A DNA stretch of 49,642 bases from Planctomycetaceae bacterium (GTDB lineage Bacteria > Planctomycetota > Planctomycetia > Pirellulales > Pirellulaceae): assembly GCA_007121535.1 (NCBI GenBank), contig SKKK01000297.1:1-49642 (forward strand). Direction: 5' to 3'. Position numbers and translations under genes: made by a program. How positions within the stretch are numbered: position 1 is the stretch's first letter; the number at the start of each line of letters is the position of its first letter. Under the pieces are notes generated by a model. That model saw nothing but the letters and a program-made list of their open reading frames with translations. It made no database searches and was not told where the DNA came from. Positions 41,826-49,642 of this stretch are shown here, in pieces.

Positions 41826-44323
41826 ACCTTTTTCCAGTAGCCTTGCCATCGCGAAACCTGGAAACGGTCGGTTCGGATCTGAACTTGAACAGCTCCGTCT
41901 CGCGCGGTATGCAACGTTCGTGCACCTCGTTCGTTGTATGCCGCTTCGGCCAGATGGGTTCGTTCGGGGTCGGCGCCGCTAAAGATGACCCAATTCGACC
42001 GCGCCCAATCGGCGAAGGCAATTTGCTGGGGAAGGTTTCCGCCGTGATGCGGCGCCGACACGATGTGCCAGCCCGGAGATTCTTCCGCGAGAAGCTCTTC
42101 CAAGCCTGGAGATTCTATGTCCGCTGGCAGCATCATTCGAATCCCGCCGAACTCGATGCCCAACACCAGGCTGTCCGCGTTGTCGCTTCGCGTGGCATCC
42201 GGTATCACGGGATGCCAGACTTCGATGTCGACGTTTTCCCCAACCGCCAACCGATCCCCGGCTCGCAGCTCACGGATCGGGATCTGCCGCTCGTGCAATT
42301 GCTGCTGTAGCGTCTGCAACGGCGCATTGGGCTGGTCAAACATCCCGGGCGGGATATAGATGATTCCGATGGTGAAGCGATCGATGAGCCCGGGAATCGC
42401 ATTGTAGTGGTCCAAGTCGCCATGGGAAACGATCACTGCATCCAAATGGGTGATCCCACGTGACCAGACGGTAGATGAAATGGCGCGAAGCACTGAAGTC
42501 GATGGTCCCATGCCACCGGCGTCGAACATCAGGGTACGCCCGTCGGGAAGTTCGACGATCGTGCATGCTCCATGCCCTACCGCGACAAACGTGGCGGTCA
42601 GATGCCCGTCGCGCGAGCCGCCGGGGAAAGCCGTCGCACAGCCCACCGCCAACCAAACCGCCACCGCCGTCAGACGCCAACGGTGCCGCAGCAGGTCGCG
42701 CGGTATAGCGACCATCAAGGCCAGCGTCACGTAGAAGCCCAACACCCACCAGGTCGCCGGAGGCGGTATCCAGAAATGGCTCCAAGGCGCCTGCTTGGCC
42801 CAGTCGACAGAGTGTTCCAGCAAAGCCAGGCTGCGATGACAGATCCAGCCGAACCCCATCGCCAGCGGCGGCACGAAACCGCCGAACGCCAATACGCCAA
42901 ACCCAGCGAACAAGGCGACGGACATCGGCAACCAAATCACGGGGTTCAATAGCAGGGCGATCGGCGATACCAGATGGAATCGATGCATCAACAACGGCAT
43001 GGCGGCCAGCCAGATCAAGGTGGTCACCATGATCAACTGGCCGACTCGTTCCCAAAAGGCCCGCATGATTCGCCAAGGCCAAGGCCGCGATTGGAGAATC
43101 AACTGACGGACCGGATCTTCGGTGACCGGAACCATCAGCCAGGGTCCGAACGCAGCGATCGTGGCCACCGCCAAGAACGAAAGCTGCGGACCGGTCTGGA
43201 AAAGCACGGTGGGATTTCCCATCAGCAAGAATAGGGCAGCCAACGCTAAGGTGTTGTAGATCGAACCTCGACGGCCGGATAGCCGAGCCCCACAGAAGAC
43301 CACCACCAGGACCGCCGCTCGGGTCACCGGCGGCCGTGCTTCCGTCAAGAGGGCGTAAGACACAACCAAGATGGCGGCTGTGACCAGCGACCAGCGACGG
43401 GGGACAGCCAACAATCGCAAGAGCCACCACAAGCCGCAGGCAAGAATCCCGATATGCAATCCCGAGATGGCCAACAAATGGATCGTTCCGGTCAGAAAAA
43501 AATCCTCGGCCCGCTCGCGCGGCAGTTCATCCCGCGCGCCCAACAGGACCGCAGCCGCCAAAGCCGATTGCGGGTCCCGTACGTATCTTGCAAGTTGATC
43601 CTGACAGAAACGGCGCACCTGGTACAACCAACGCCACCCGCCGTAACCGTCCGCCCGTCCTGTCACACGAACGCACTGGGGCCAGCGGCTATGCAGTTCG
43701 AACAACTCGCGCTGGCTGCGTCGAAAGTCGGCGAAATCGAATTCGCCCGGATTTCTTGCGGTGGTGGGACGGCGAAACGAGGCGAAGATCTGTAGCCGAT
43801 CCCCGGCGGAAATTTCCGTCGATTCACCGGTGATCGACAAGCGAGCCCGTCCCGAAGCAGTACGCCACTGCATCCCGTCCCGGACGTGAGTGACAAGAAC
43901 CGTCGCCTGAGTGCGCGGCTGCGGGGGAATCGACGAGAACACATCGGGCGGTGGTGCAGGCATCCGTCGCGAGTCCGTCAAGGCGATCGCCCGGACACAG
44001 ATTCCCTGCGAACGTTCCGCCGCCGCCAATCCCAATTCGTCTTCGGCGAAAATGCGCCAATAGACATGATGCCGGATCGCACCGACCGAAGCCGCTGCCA
44101 ACAAGAGCACAACGACAGCGATCCGCTCGCGGCCTCGCCACCAAGCCAGCCACCAGACGGACAAACCGACCACCGCCAGCACGGCCCACACCATCCATGG
44201 CCAAGCCCAAAAACGATCCGCCATGATGCCGCAGCCGACTGCCATCAGCAGAACCACCAGCGGCTGGCTTCGCCAACCATCGATGGTCGTCGTGCTCGCT
44301 GCAGCGGGCGCTGGCCGGTTCAC
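41798..44323 (-). CDS. comEC: ComEC/Rec2-type DNA uptake channel
   Basis: An 841-residue membrane protein. It has hydrophobic N-terminal segments, a central competence domain (LLAISGLHIGILACGLWWLLRLL, then PVTRAAVLVVVFCGARLSGRRGS), and a C-terminal metallo-beta-lactamase-like domain (VAVGHGACTIVELPDGRTLMFDAG, VSHGDLDHYN, APHHGGN). It translocates single-stranded DNA in natural transformation. GTG 44323 is preceded by a G5 run. The length is normal. Confidence 0.92.
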   Translation of the reverse strand: MNRPAPAAASTTTIDGWRSQPLVVLLMAVGCGIMADRFWAWPWMVWAVLAVVGLSVWWLAWWRGRERIAVVVLLLAAASVGAIRHHVYWRIFAEDELGLAAAERSQGICVRAIALTDSRRMPAPPPDVFSSIPPQPRTQATVLVTHVRDGMQWRTASGRARLSITGESTEISAGDRLQIFASFRRPTTARNPGEFDFADFRRSQRELFELHSRWPQCVRVTGRADGYGGWRWLYQVRRFCQDQLARYVRDPQSALAAAVLLGARDELPRERAEDFFLTGTIHLLAISGLHIGILACGLWWLLRLLAVPRRWSLVTAAILVVSYALLTEARPPVTRAAVLVVVFCGARLSGRRGSIYNTLALAALFLLMGNPTVLFQTGPQLSFLAVATIAAFGPWLMVPVTEDPVRQLILQSRPWPWRIMRAFWERVGQLIMVTTLIWLAAMPLLMHRFHLVSPIALLLNPVIWLPMSVALFAGFGVLAFGGFVPPLAMGFGWICHRSLALLEHSVDWAKQAPWSHFWIPPPATWWVLGFYVTLALMVAIPRDLLRHRWRLTAVAVWLAVGCATAFPGGSRDGHLTATFVAVGHGACTIVELPDGRTLMFDAGGMGPSTSVLRAISSTVWSRGITHLDAVIVSHGDLDHYNAIPGLIDRFTIGIIYIPPGMFDQPNAPLQTLQQQLHERQIPIRELRAGDRLAVGENVDIEVWHPVIPDATRSDNADSLVLGIEFGGIRMMLPADIESPGLEELLAEESPGWHIVSAPHHGGNLPQQIAFADWARSNWVIFSGADPERTHLAEAAYNERGARTLHTARDGAVQVQIRTDRFQVSRWQGYWKKVQPRCSTGT

Positions 44324-44362
44324 CGCTGATCCCCCGTCTGCCCAAGGCGGTTCAGGTGGAAA

Positions 44363-46459
44363 TCAATCTTCTTCTTCGTCTTCCAGCTTGGCTTTCGACA
44401 TGATCTCCTGCTGGACATTGGCGGGCATCACGTCGTAATGGCTGAATTCCATCGTGTAACTGCCCTGGCCGCCCGTCATGCTGGACAGCGTTCGGGCATA
44501 GGTGGTCACTTCGCGCAACGGGATCTCGACTCGGATCGTCTGCAGGTTGCCTCCGACCGCCTCACTGCCCTGCACCCGCCCGCCGCGGCTGGACATGTCG
44601 CTGTACACGTCGCCGACGTTGGCCTCCGGAACGGTGATCTCCATCTTGACGACCGGCTCCAACAAACAGGGACTCGCTTTCTCGAAGACTTGGCGGAAGG
44701 CCATGCGAGCGGCCGTTTTGAAGGCGGTTTCCGAACTGTCGACCGGATGATGTTTGCCGAAATGCACTTCGATGCACAAGTCCTGGACCAAATAACCGGC
44801 GATGACCCCACCCACCAGACGCTCCTTGAAGCCTTTTTCGATCGCGGGCATGAAGTTGCCGGGGATCACGCCGCCCACCACGGAATCGACCCACAGAAAA
44901 TTGTGCGTCTCGTCGTAATGATTGCTCTTCATCTGGGGGAAACGCTGCTTCGTGGCGAACTCTTCGATATTCGTGCCCCGCGGCAACGGGTACATGCGAA
45001 TGTGCACCTCACCGAACTGCCCGCGTCCACCCGTCTGCTTCTTGTGTCGGTAACTGCCCTCGGCGGGCGCTTGGATGGTTTCCCGGAACGGAATCTTCGG
45101 CTCTTTGGTTTCGACTTCCAGCTTGTCCCGCCGATGCAGCCGTTCCCGGATGACCATCAGGTGCAGTTCGCTCATCCCGGTCATCACCAATTCCTTGGTC
45201 TGAGCGTCGCGGTCGATATGGATGGTCGGGTCTTCCTCGGCGACCTTGCTGAGCGCCCCCGACAACTTGGTCTCGTCCCCGCGGCTCTTCGGCGACACGG
45301 CCAATCCAACCATCGGCGTCGGAAAGTCGATACTCGGCAACTCGTGATCGCCCAGCGTGGTACCCGTTCGCAACTCTTCCATCTTGGCGATGGCGACGAT
45401 CTCGCCCGGACCTGCCTCATCGATCCCCGTGGTCTCGCTTGCTTGAACCTTCAACAAGGGTCCCAATTTGACGCCTTTGCGTGCCGAGCTGGTCGGTACG
45501 GTCTGGTCGCGTTTGATCGTCCCTGAAAAGATGCGAATGAAGCTCAGCTTCTGTACGAACGGATCGATGCGAGTCTTGAAGACTTGAGCGATCAAGGGGC
45601 CGTCCGCTTTGGGCTCGACGTCGATCTGCTGCTCACCAAGGGTCGCCTTGCGCTGCAAGTCCGCCGGCGACAGTCCGCACATGGCCACGGCGTCCAGCAT
45701 CTCCATCAACCCTACCTCGGTCTTGCCCGAGCAACAAACGATCGGGATCAGACTGCCCTCGGCGACGGCCCGAACGATCAGCCGCGACAGTTCCGCATCG
45801 GTCGGTGGTTGACCTTCGAAATAACGTTCCATCACCGCCTCGTCCACCTCGATGATCGATTCGAGCAACGGCTCGTGAATCTCCTGCGGATCCATCAACG
45901 CTCCGCTGGTGTCTTCCGGAACCCGCAACGTGCTGACCACCCCGCGAAAATCGGTTCCCAGACCGACCGGCACGTTCAGCAGCACGCACTGGTTGCCCCA
46001 AAGATCACGGATGCTCTCCAGCAGGCCGGGAAAGTCGATGTTATCGCCGTCCATCTTGTTGATCACAATCATTCGACCCACGCCCGCCTTTCCCGCCTCT
46101 TGAAAGACGCGACGCGTGTTGACCTCGATACCCGAGTGCGCGTTGACGACGATCAGCGCCATGTCGACGCCCGTAAGCGCGCCGATGGTCTGGCCGATAA
46201 AGTCCGGATAACCCGGCGTGTCGATCATCTGAAACTGCTTGCCCGCGTGCTGGAAATGCACCACGCTGGATTCGATCGAGTATTTGTGCTGTTTTTCCTC
46301 GGGATCAAAATCGCAAAGACTGGTGCCATCATCCACGCTGGGATGCGCGTTGATCGTGCCTGTCTTGACCAGTATCTTGTCCACCATCGTGGTCTTGCCG
46401 CTGGAACCATGACCGCAGATTGCCACGTTGCGGATGTCTTCGATTTTCACTTTCGCCAT
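44363..46459 (-). CDS. Elongation factor G paralogue (EF-G2 type)
   Basis: A 698-residue translational GTPase. The P-loop is ICGHGSSGKTTMVDKIL, which differs from the AHIDAGKTT of canonical EF-G and marks the paralogue group. Other G motifs are DTPGYPDF and NKMD. Domains II-V follow, including GMSELHLMVIRERL, RHKKQTGGRGQFGEVHIR and PEANVGDVYSDMSSRGGRV. Whether it drives translocation or recycling is not known for this group. It is not beside rpsL/rpsG/tuf. ATG 46459 has AGGA eight bases upstream. Confidence 0.92.
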   Translation of the reverse strand: MAKVKIEDIRNVAICGHGSSGKTTMVDKILVKTGTINAHPSVDDGTSLCDFDPEEKQHKYSIESSVVHFQHAGKQFQMIDTPGYPDFIGQTIGALTGVDMALIVVNAHSGIEVNTRRVFQEAGKAGVGRMIVINKMDGDNIDFPGLLESIRDLWGNQCVLLNVPVGLGTDFRGVVSTLRVPEDTSGALMDPQEIHEPLLESIIEVDEAVMERYFEGQPPTDAELSRLIVRAVAEGSLIPIVCCSGKTEVGLMEMLDAVAMCGLSPADLQRKATLGEQQIDVEPKADGPLIAQVFKTRIDPFVQKLSFIRIFSGTIKRDQTVPTSSARKGVKLGPLLKVQASETTGIDEAGPGEIVAIAKMEELRTGTTLGDHELPSIDFPTPMVGLAVSPKSRGDETKLSGALSKVAEEDPTIHIDRDAQTKELVMTGMSELHLMVIRERLHRRDKLEVETKEPKIPFRETIQAPAEGSYRHKKQTGGRGQFGEVHIRMYPLPRGTNIEEFATKQRFPQMKSNHYDETHNFLWVDSVVGGVIPGNFMPAIEKGFKERLVGGVIAGYLVQDLCIEVHFGKHHPVDSSETAFKTAARMAFRQVFEKASPCLLEPVVKMEITVPEANVGDVYSDMSSRGGRVQGSEAVGGNLQTIRVEIPLREVTTYARTLSSMTGGQGSYTMEFSHYDVMPANVQQEIMSKAKLEDEEED

Positions 46460-46523
46460 GCCCGTATCCTTTTTCCCCTTGCACAAAAACAGAAATCGTC
46501 CAATGTCAACGCACCCTGACCCA

Positions 46524-47267
46524 TCAGGCGCCCGACCCGCAGCCGGCCGTCCCCCGGTCAGCCGCCGCCAGGGCCTCGTTCAGCGTCAAGCTACCTTCGT
46601 ACAGTGCTCGCCCGATGATGCAGCCATCCATCCCCGCCTCGGCCAACCGACGCACGTCGTCAGCCGTGGTGATCCCCCCCGAGGCAATCACCGGGACGCT
46701 CACCGCTCGCCGCATCTCGGCCATCGCCATGAAGTTCGGCCCCGCCATCATTCCATCCCGAGCGATATCGGTGTAAATCACTGCAGCGATCGGCTGATCG
46801 GCCAAGGACCGAGCCAATTCCGTTGCTTCGACCTGGCTGCTCTCCCGCCAGCCTTCGCTGGCGACAAGTCCATCACGCGCATCGATCCCGACCGCCAACC
46901 TTCCCGGGAAGCGACGGCTGACCTGCCCGAACCAAGCTGGGTCCTTGACCGCCTTGGTTCCGATCACCAGTCGAGTCAATCCCAGACTCAGCATCAACTC
47001 GATCGTTTGCTCGTCACGAATTCCCCCGCCCAATTCGCATGGGATGTCCACCGCCGATACGATCGATTTGACCGCGTCAAAATTCCCACTTTTACCATCG
47101 CGAGCGCCATCCAGATCCACCAGATGCAGGTACTCTGCACCCTCAGACACCCACCGCTGGGCCATCGCTGCCGGATCGTGCCCGAAAACCGTTTCGCGAG
47201 CGTAATCACCCTGCAGCAAACGCACACAATTTCCACCGCGAAGATCGATCGCCGGCCAGACCTGCAT
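46524..47267 (-). CDS. hisA: ProFAR isomerase (HisA)
   Basis: The 247-residue (beta/alpha)8 enzyme isomerises ProFAR to PRFAR in histidine synthesis. Signatures: VWPAIDLRGGNCVRLLQGD with the first catalytic Asp, LGGGIRDEQTIE, AVGIDARDG with the second Asp, and YTDIARDGM. ATG 47265-47267. The gene follows EF-G's start region by 65 bp on the same strand; hisA is transcribed first. Confidence 0.95.
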   Translation of the reverse strand: MQVWPAIDLRGGNCVRLLQGDYARETVFGHDPAAMAQRWVSEGAEYLHLVDLDGARDGKSGNFDAVKSIVSAVDIPCELGGGIRDEQTIELMLSLGLTRLVIGTKAVKDPAWFGQVSRRFPGRLAVGIDARDGLVASEGWRESSQVEATELARSLADQPIAAVIYTDIARDGMMAGPNFMAMAEMRRAVSVPVIASGGITTADDVRRLAEAGMDGCIIGRALYEGSLTLNEALAAADRGTAGCGSGA

Positions 47268-47402
47268 TCCCCCAACTCCCGAGTCTCAAGAACAACCCAC
47301 TTCGAAACGCAAGAGTATGACACACACAAGACCTACTCACAAGCCCGCACCCCATCCATCAAGGAGCGGTAAATCGTCGTACCTTGGTAACATGAAAGCC
47401 TC

Positions 47403-47414
47403 TTGATCGATCAA
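47403..47414. promoter_or_regulatory. Perfect palindrome TTGATCGATCAA, possible operator
   Basis: A 12-bp perfect palindrome 60 bp upstream of the TATAAT that may serve nadA. Palindromes of this size are typical of dimeric regulator sites, but no second copy was seen and the regulator is unknown. Confidence 0.25.
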
Positions 47415-47473
47415 AGGAATCCTTCATAGCCCCCCCAAATGTACAGGCACTACGAAGACCACGCCATCAGGGA

Positions 47474-47479
47474 TATAAT
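47474..47479 (+). promoter_or_regulatory. Possible -10 element of nadA
   Basis: TATAAT within GATATAATCA, 98 bp before the nadA start. The same 10-mer lies before the kinase gene. No good -35 hexamer is present at 16-18 bp. Confidence 0.3.
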
Positions 47480-47577
47480 CAATGAGTACGGGAAATTCTT
47501 GCTGCATCTTCCAAACACGTATTCGAAAAGTTCGATATCCCAAACGCAGTGTCCCCAAGCATTGCCGGAGTTGCGTG

Positions 47578-48714
47578 ATGAGCATTGTTATTGAACCTTC
47601 CGCTCAGCTAGATCTAGCCCCCTATAAGTCGTTGGAAAACAGCCATTTGTCCGACCAAATCGAGGCGATTCGAGAACAAATGGGGAAGCGACTACTCATT
47701 CTGGGCCACCATTACCAGCAGGACGAAGTGATCGCTCACAGCGACTTGCGGGGAGACAGTTATCAACTGAGCAAACTGGCCGCATCCAGCAGCGATTGCC
47801 GCTACATCGTCTTCTGCGGAGTGCATTTCATGGCCGAAACGGCCGATATTTTGGCCAACCGGCCGGAAAAGTTGGCCGAGCGTGATGGTGATCGGGTGAC
47901 GGTGGTGCTGCCGGACATGGCGGCTGGGTGCTCGATGGCCGACATGGCGGCGATCGAACAGGTAGAATCCGTCTGGGAGGACATGGGCGAAGTGATCGAC
48001 ACCAGCGACGTGACGCCCGTGACCTACATCAACTCGGCGGCCAGCTTGAAAGCCTTCTGCGGCCGTAATAACGGGATCGTCTGTACGTCCAGCAACGCGC
48101 GGGCCGTCTTGGAATGGGCCTTTCAACGAACCAAACGGGTGTTGTTCTTCCCCGACCAGCATTTGGGCCGCAATACGGCACTGACCATGGGGATCACCAA
48201 CGACCAGATGCCCGTTTGGAACCCCTACGAGGAGATGGGCGGCAACTCGGAGGAGGACCTGCTGAACAGCCGCGTTCTTCTTTGGCAGGGGCATTGCAGC
48301 GTGCATCAGATGTTCCGCGCCGAGCATGTCCACCAATTTCGGCAGCGCACCCCGGAGATCAGCATCTTGGTGCATCCCGAATGCATGCAAGAGGTGAACG
48401 ACTTGGCGGACGTGTCCGGGTCGACCGGCAAGATCATTCAAACCATCGAAAACGCGCCGACGGGTAGCAAATGGGCGATCGGGACCGAATTGCATTTGGT
48501 GAACCGCTTGAAACAGGAGCATCCCGATAAGGAGATCCATTTTCTGTCGCCTGTTGTCTGCATGTGTGCCACGATGTACCGAATCGACTTGGCCCACCTG
48601 TGCTGGAGCCTGGAGAATCTGGTCGCTGGGCACCCCGTAAATGTGATCCAGGTGGATGACGAAACGGCGCGCTGGTCGCTGGTCGCTTTGGAACGGATGC
48701 TGAAAGTCAAGTAA
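47578..48714 (+). CDS. nadA: Quinolinate synthase
   Basis: The 378-residue enzyme makes quinolinate from iminoaspartate and dihydroxyacetone phosphate in NAD synthesis, using a [4Fe-4S] cluster. Visible: LGHHYQQDEVIAHSDLRGDS, the cluster cysteines C118 in AGCSMAD, C269 in HPECMQEV, and C328/C330 in VVCMCATM, and TELHLVNRL. ATG 47578 has GGAG nine bases upstream; the upstream in-frame ATG (47482) lies too close to the -10. No nadB or nadC is adjacent; nadD is at 9.2 kb. Confidence 0.95.
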   Translation: MSIVIEPSAQLDLAPYKSLENSHLSDQIEAIREQMGKRLLILGHHYQQDEVIAHSDLRGDSYQLSKLAASSSDCRYIVFCGVHFMAETADILANRPEKLAERDGDRVTVVLPDMAAGCSMADMAAIEQVESVWEDMGEVIDTSDVTPVTYINSAASLKAFCGRNNGIVCTSSNARAVLEWAFQRTKRVLFFPDQHLGRNTALTMGITNDQMPVWNPYEEMGGNSEEDLLNSRVLLWQGHCSVHQMFRAEHVHQFRQRTPEISILVHPECMQEVNDLADVSGSTGKIIQTIENAPTGSKWAIGTELHLVNRLKQEHPDKEIHFLSPVVCMCATMYRIDLAHLCWSLENLVAGHPVNVIQVDDETARWSLVALERMLKVK

Positions 48715-48720
48715 GCGGTA

Positions 48721-48753
48721 ACCACCCGGCCAGGTATTTCGTGGTGGAATCGG
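48721..48753 (+). repeat. Dispersed repeat family C, copy 4
   Basis: ACCACCCGGCCAGG and on to GGTGGAATCGG; matches the family C core and starts six bases after the nadA stop codon. Confidence 0.75.
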
Positions 48754-48764
48754 GCGGAGGGGTC

Positions 48765-48824
48765 GGGAGTCGTTTTGGGCAAAGCGTTTTCCATGTGGCT
48801 CGTCGTTGCCCGAAGACGACTCCC
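48765..48824. repeat. Long imperfect hairpin downstream of nadA
   Basis: GGGAGTCGT (48765-48773) pairs with ACGACTCCC (48816-48824), and inside it GGGCAA (48777-48782) with TTGCCC (48806-48811), leaving a 23-nt loop. No T tract follows, so it is not a classical intrinsic terminator, but it could still end or stabilise the nadA transcript. Confidence 0.55.
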
Positions 48825-49038
48825 GCCCCCCTGCTCAGTGGGGAAGGTACCCGGGAACTGAAGGAGTTTGCCCCGCGTCAGAACCAGCGGTTGGTCTGAC
48901 AGACTCCTAGTAGAAACGATGAAAGGCCGTCGGGAAAATGACGATGATAGGGATGTGGGCAGATATTTGGCCGCTACGAGCCTGTGAAGAGATCGGTCTG
49001 AACTCTCGGTTCAAATTAGCAAGGAAGAAGGCGAGGCG

Positions 49039-49642
49039 ATGACACGTTCAAGACGCTCGATTGGTTTCGAACGCCTGGAAACCCGATGTGTATTGAGCAC
49101 TCTTTTGGGCGTCGGCGAGGCAGAGGTTATACGCGTCGACATCCCCGATTTGGAGGTGCTGATCACTGCCGACCAATTCAGCGCGCCGGTCAACGTCAGC
49201 AACGCCCAGGGGATTCGCGGAGTTGAAATCCAGTTGGGCTATGACCCCGCACTGCTGCAGACAAGTGAAGATCGCATCCGGGCGGGTTCGCTGTGGTCGG
49301 GAGTCCAAACCGAGGTGGTGTTGAATTTGGACGAGGCGGCTGGGACGATCGATGCGTGGGTTTTCGGTGCCGAGGCGTTACAGGCCGAGGCTGGCAGCCT
49401 GCTGGAAATCGACTTCCAACCTGTTGGAACGCCCGTCGCCGGGGAGACATCGATCCTGGACCTGAGCTTCGTGCGGGTCAACGAAGGGCAGATCAACGTC
49501 GATCCTCTGCCGCAACCGGGGTTGGACGAGACCGATGGGCTCGTGACCTTTGTTGCTGTTCCCGTGCCGGAATTCGGGACGTTAAGCGGATTCGTCTATG
49601 CCGATACCAACAACAATCATCAACCCGATGCGGCTGAGGGCA
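49039..49642 (+). CDS. Exported cohesin-like / SdrB-like protein, 5' part (cut by window end)
   Basis: An open frame of 201 codons that runs off the window. It begins MTRSRRSIGFERLETRCVLS, the basic-plus-'LExRxxLS' opening of planctomycetal exported proteins. Residues about 32-175 resemble a cohesin-type beta domain (IPDLEVLITADQFSAPVNV, GVEIQLGYDPALLQTS, LLEIDFQPVGT). The last visible stretch, TLSGFVYADTNNNHQPDAAEG, opens an SdrB-like (B-type) repeat. Purine-rich GGAAG/GAGG stretches precede ATG 49039. Such proteins are thought to be surface or envelope proteins; its role is unknown. Confidence 0.8.
   Translation, partial: MTRSRRSIGFERLETRCVLSTLLGVGEAEVIRVDIPDLEVLITADQFSAPVNVSNAQGIRGVEIQLGYDPALLQTSEDRIRAGSLWSGVQTEVVLNLDEAAGTIDAWVFGAEALQAEAGSLLEIDFQPVGTPVAGETSILDLSFVRVNEGQINVDPLPQPGLDETDGLVTFVAVPVPEFGTLSGFVYADTNNNHQPDAAEG

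Larger units (their letters stand above)
47268..47577. other. Intergenic region upstream of nadA
   Basis: This 310-bp gap between divergent hisA and nadA holds a perfect 12-bp palindrome TTGATCGATCAA (47403-47414) and TATAAT at 47474. No gene is supported. Confidence 0.5.
48715..49038. other. Intergenic region with repeat C4 and a long hairpin
   Basis: No gene is seen in the 324 bp between nadA and the next start. It contains repeat C4 and an adjacent hairpin (48765-48824). Confidence 0.6.

Noticed and set aside
45584-46519. A 311-codon plus-strand frame opposite the EF-G paralogue
   Set aside because: Antisense shadow of a gene with clear GTPase motifs.
47345-47372. Possible fifth family C copy (CCATCAAGGAG)
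   Set aside because: Only about ten bases match; the CCGGCCGG core is missing.
49010-49030. A T-arm-like GGTTCAAAT suggesting a tRNA
   Set aside because: The flanking bases do not pair as a T stem and no acceptor or anticodon arm could be formed.

Overview
The window looks like chromosomal DNA of a Planctomycetota bacterium, most likely Pirellulales-like. The grounds are the GNAT-nitrilase fusion, a Tat-exported Gfo/Idh/MocA oxidoreductase, a secreted PQQ-type propeller, a serine/threonine kinase joined to SUMF1 (formylglycine-generating-enzyme-like) sequence, an exported protein beginning with an 'ERLETRCVLS'-type motif, moderately high GC, scattered histidine genes, and many short dispersed repeats between genes, several centred on GCTAGC. 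No tRNA, rRNA, CRISPR array, insertion sequence or prophage was found. Most of the window is housekeeping.

Layout. 0.1-4.7 kb: GNAT-nitrilase fusion, hisG, hisI, a DUF4870 protein and a GlsB/YeaQ-type membrane protein, all on the minus strand. 4.7-5.2 kb: no gene, but a well-formed minus-strand promoter and an intrinsic terminator that together outline a candidate non-coding RNA of about 320 nt. 5.2-14.9 kb: Gfo/Idh/MocA oxidoreductase, priA, nadD, an amidohydrolase, a two-module anti-sigma-like membrane protein, a MoxR ATPase, a small unknown protein and hisE. 15-20.7 kb: miaA, exodeoxyribonuclease III, an ApgM-family enzyme directly upstream of a four-ACT aspartokinase (a possible threonine-pathway pair), and an HU protein. 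21-27.4 kb: SapC-like protein, a DUF3311/sodium:solute symporter pair, a PQQ-propeller protein and an unrecognised secreted propeller-like protein. 27.9-30.2 kb: a kinase whose C-terminal SUMF1 domain has been lost to a frame-disrupting internal deletion. 30.3-33.8 kb: rsmA, a 75-aa protein and larB, then a UroD-family protein.

34-40.1 kb, all minus strand: an NAD(P)-dependent epimerase-like gene and hemH, then a three-gene cassette. The cassette encodes a DUF116-polyprenyl synthase fusion, a chorismate-lyase-like protein whose start overlaps the preceding stop as ATGA, and a flavoprotein with halogenase-type WxWxIP and lysine signatures. This is the best candidate for an undescribed pathway: an aromatic acid, a prenyl diphosphate and a flavin tailoring enzyme. 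40.5-49.6 kb: citrate synthase, ComEC, an EF-G paralogue, hisA, nadA, and the first part of an exported cohesin/SdrB-like protein cut by the window end.

Five dispersed repeat families (called A-E here) occur, most of them at gene 3' ends. Two of them contribute bases to, or overlap, the stop codons of hisI and priA. All functions are read from motifs and family knowledge; no database search was possible.
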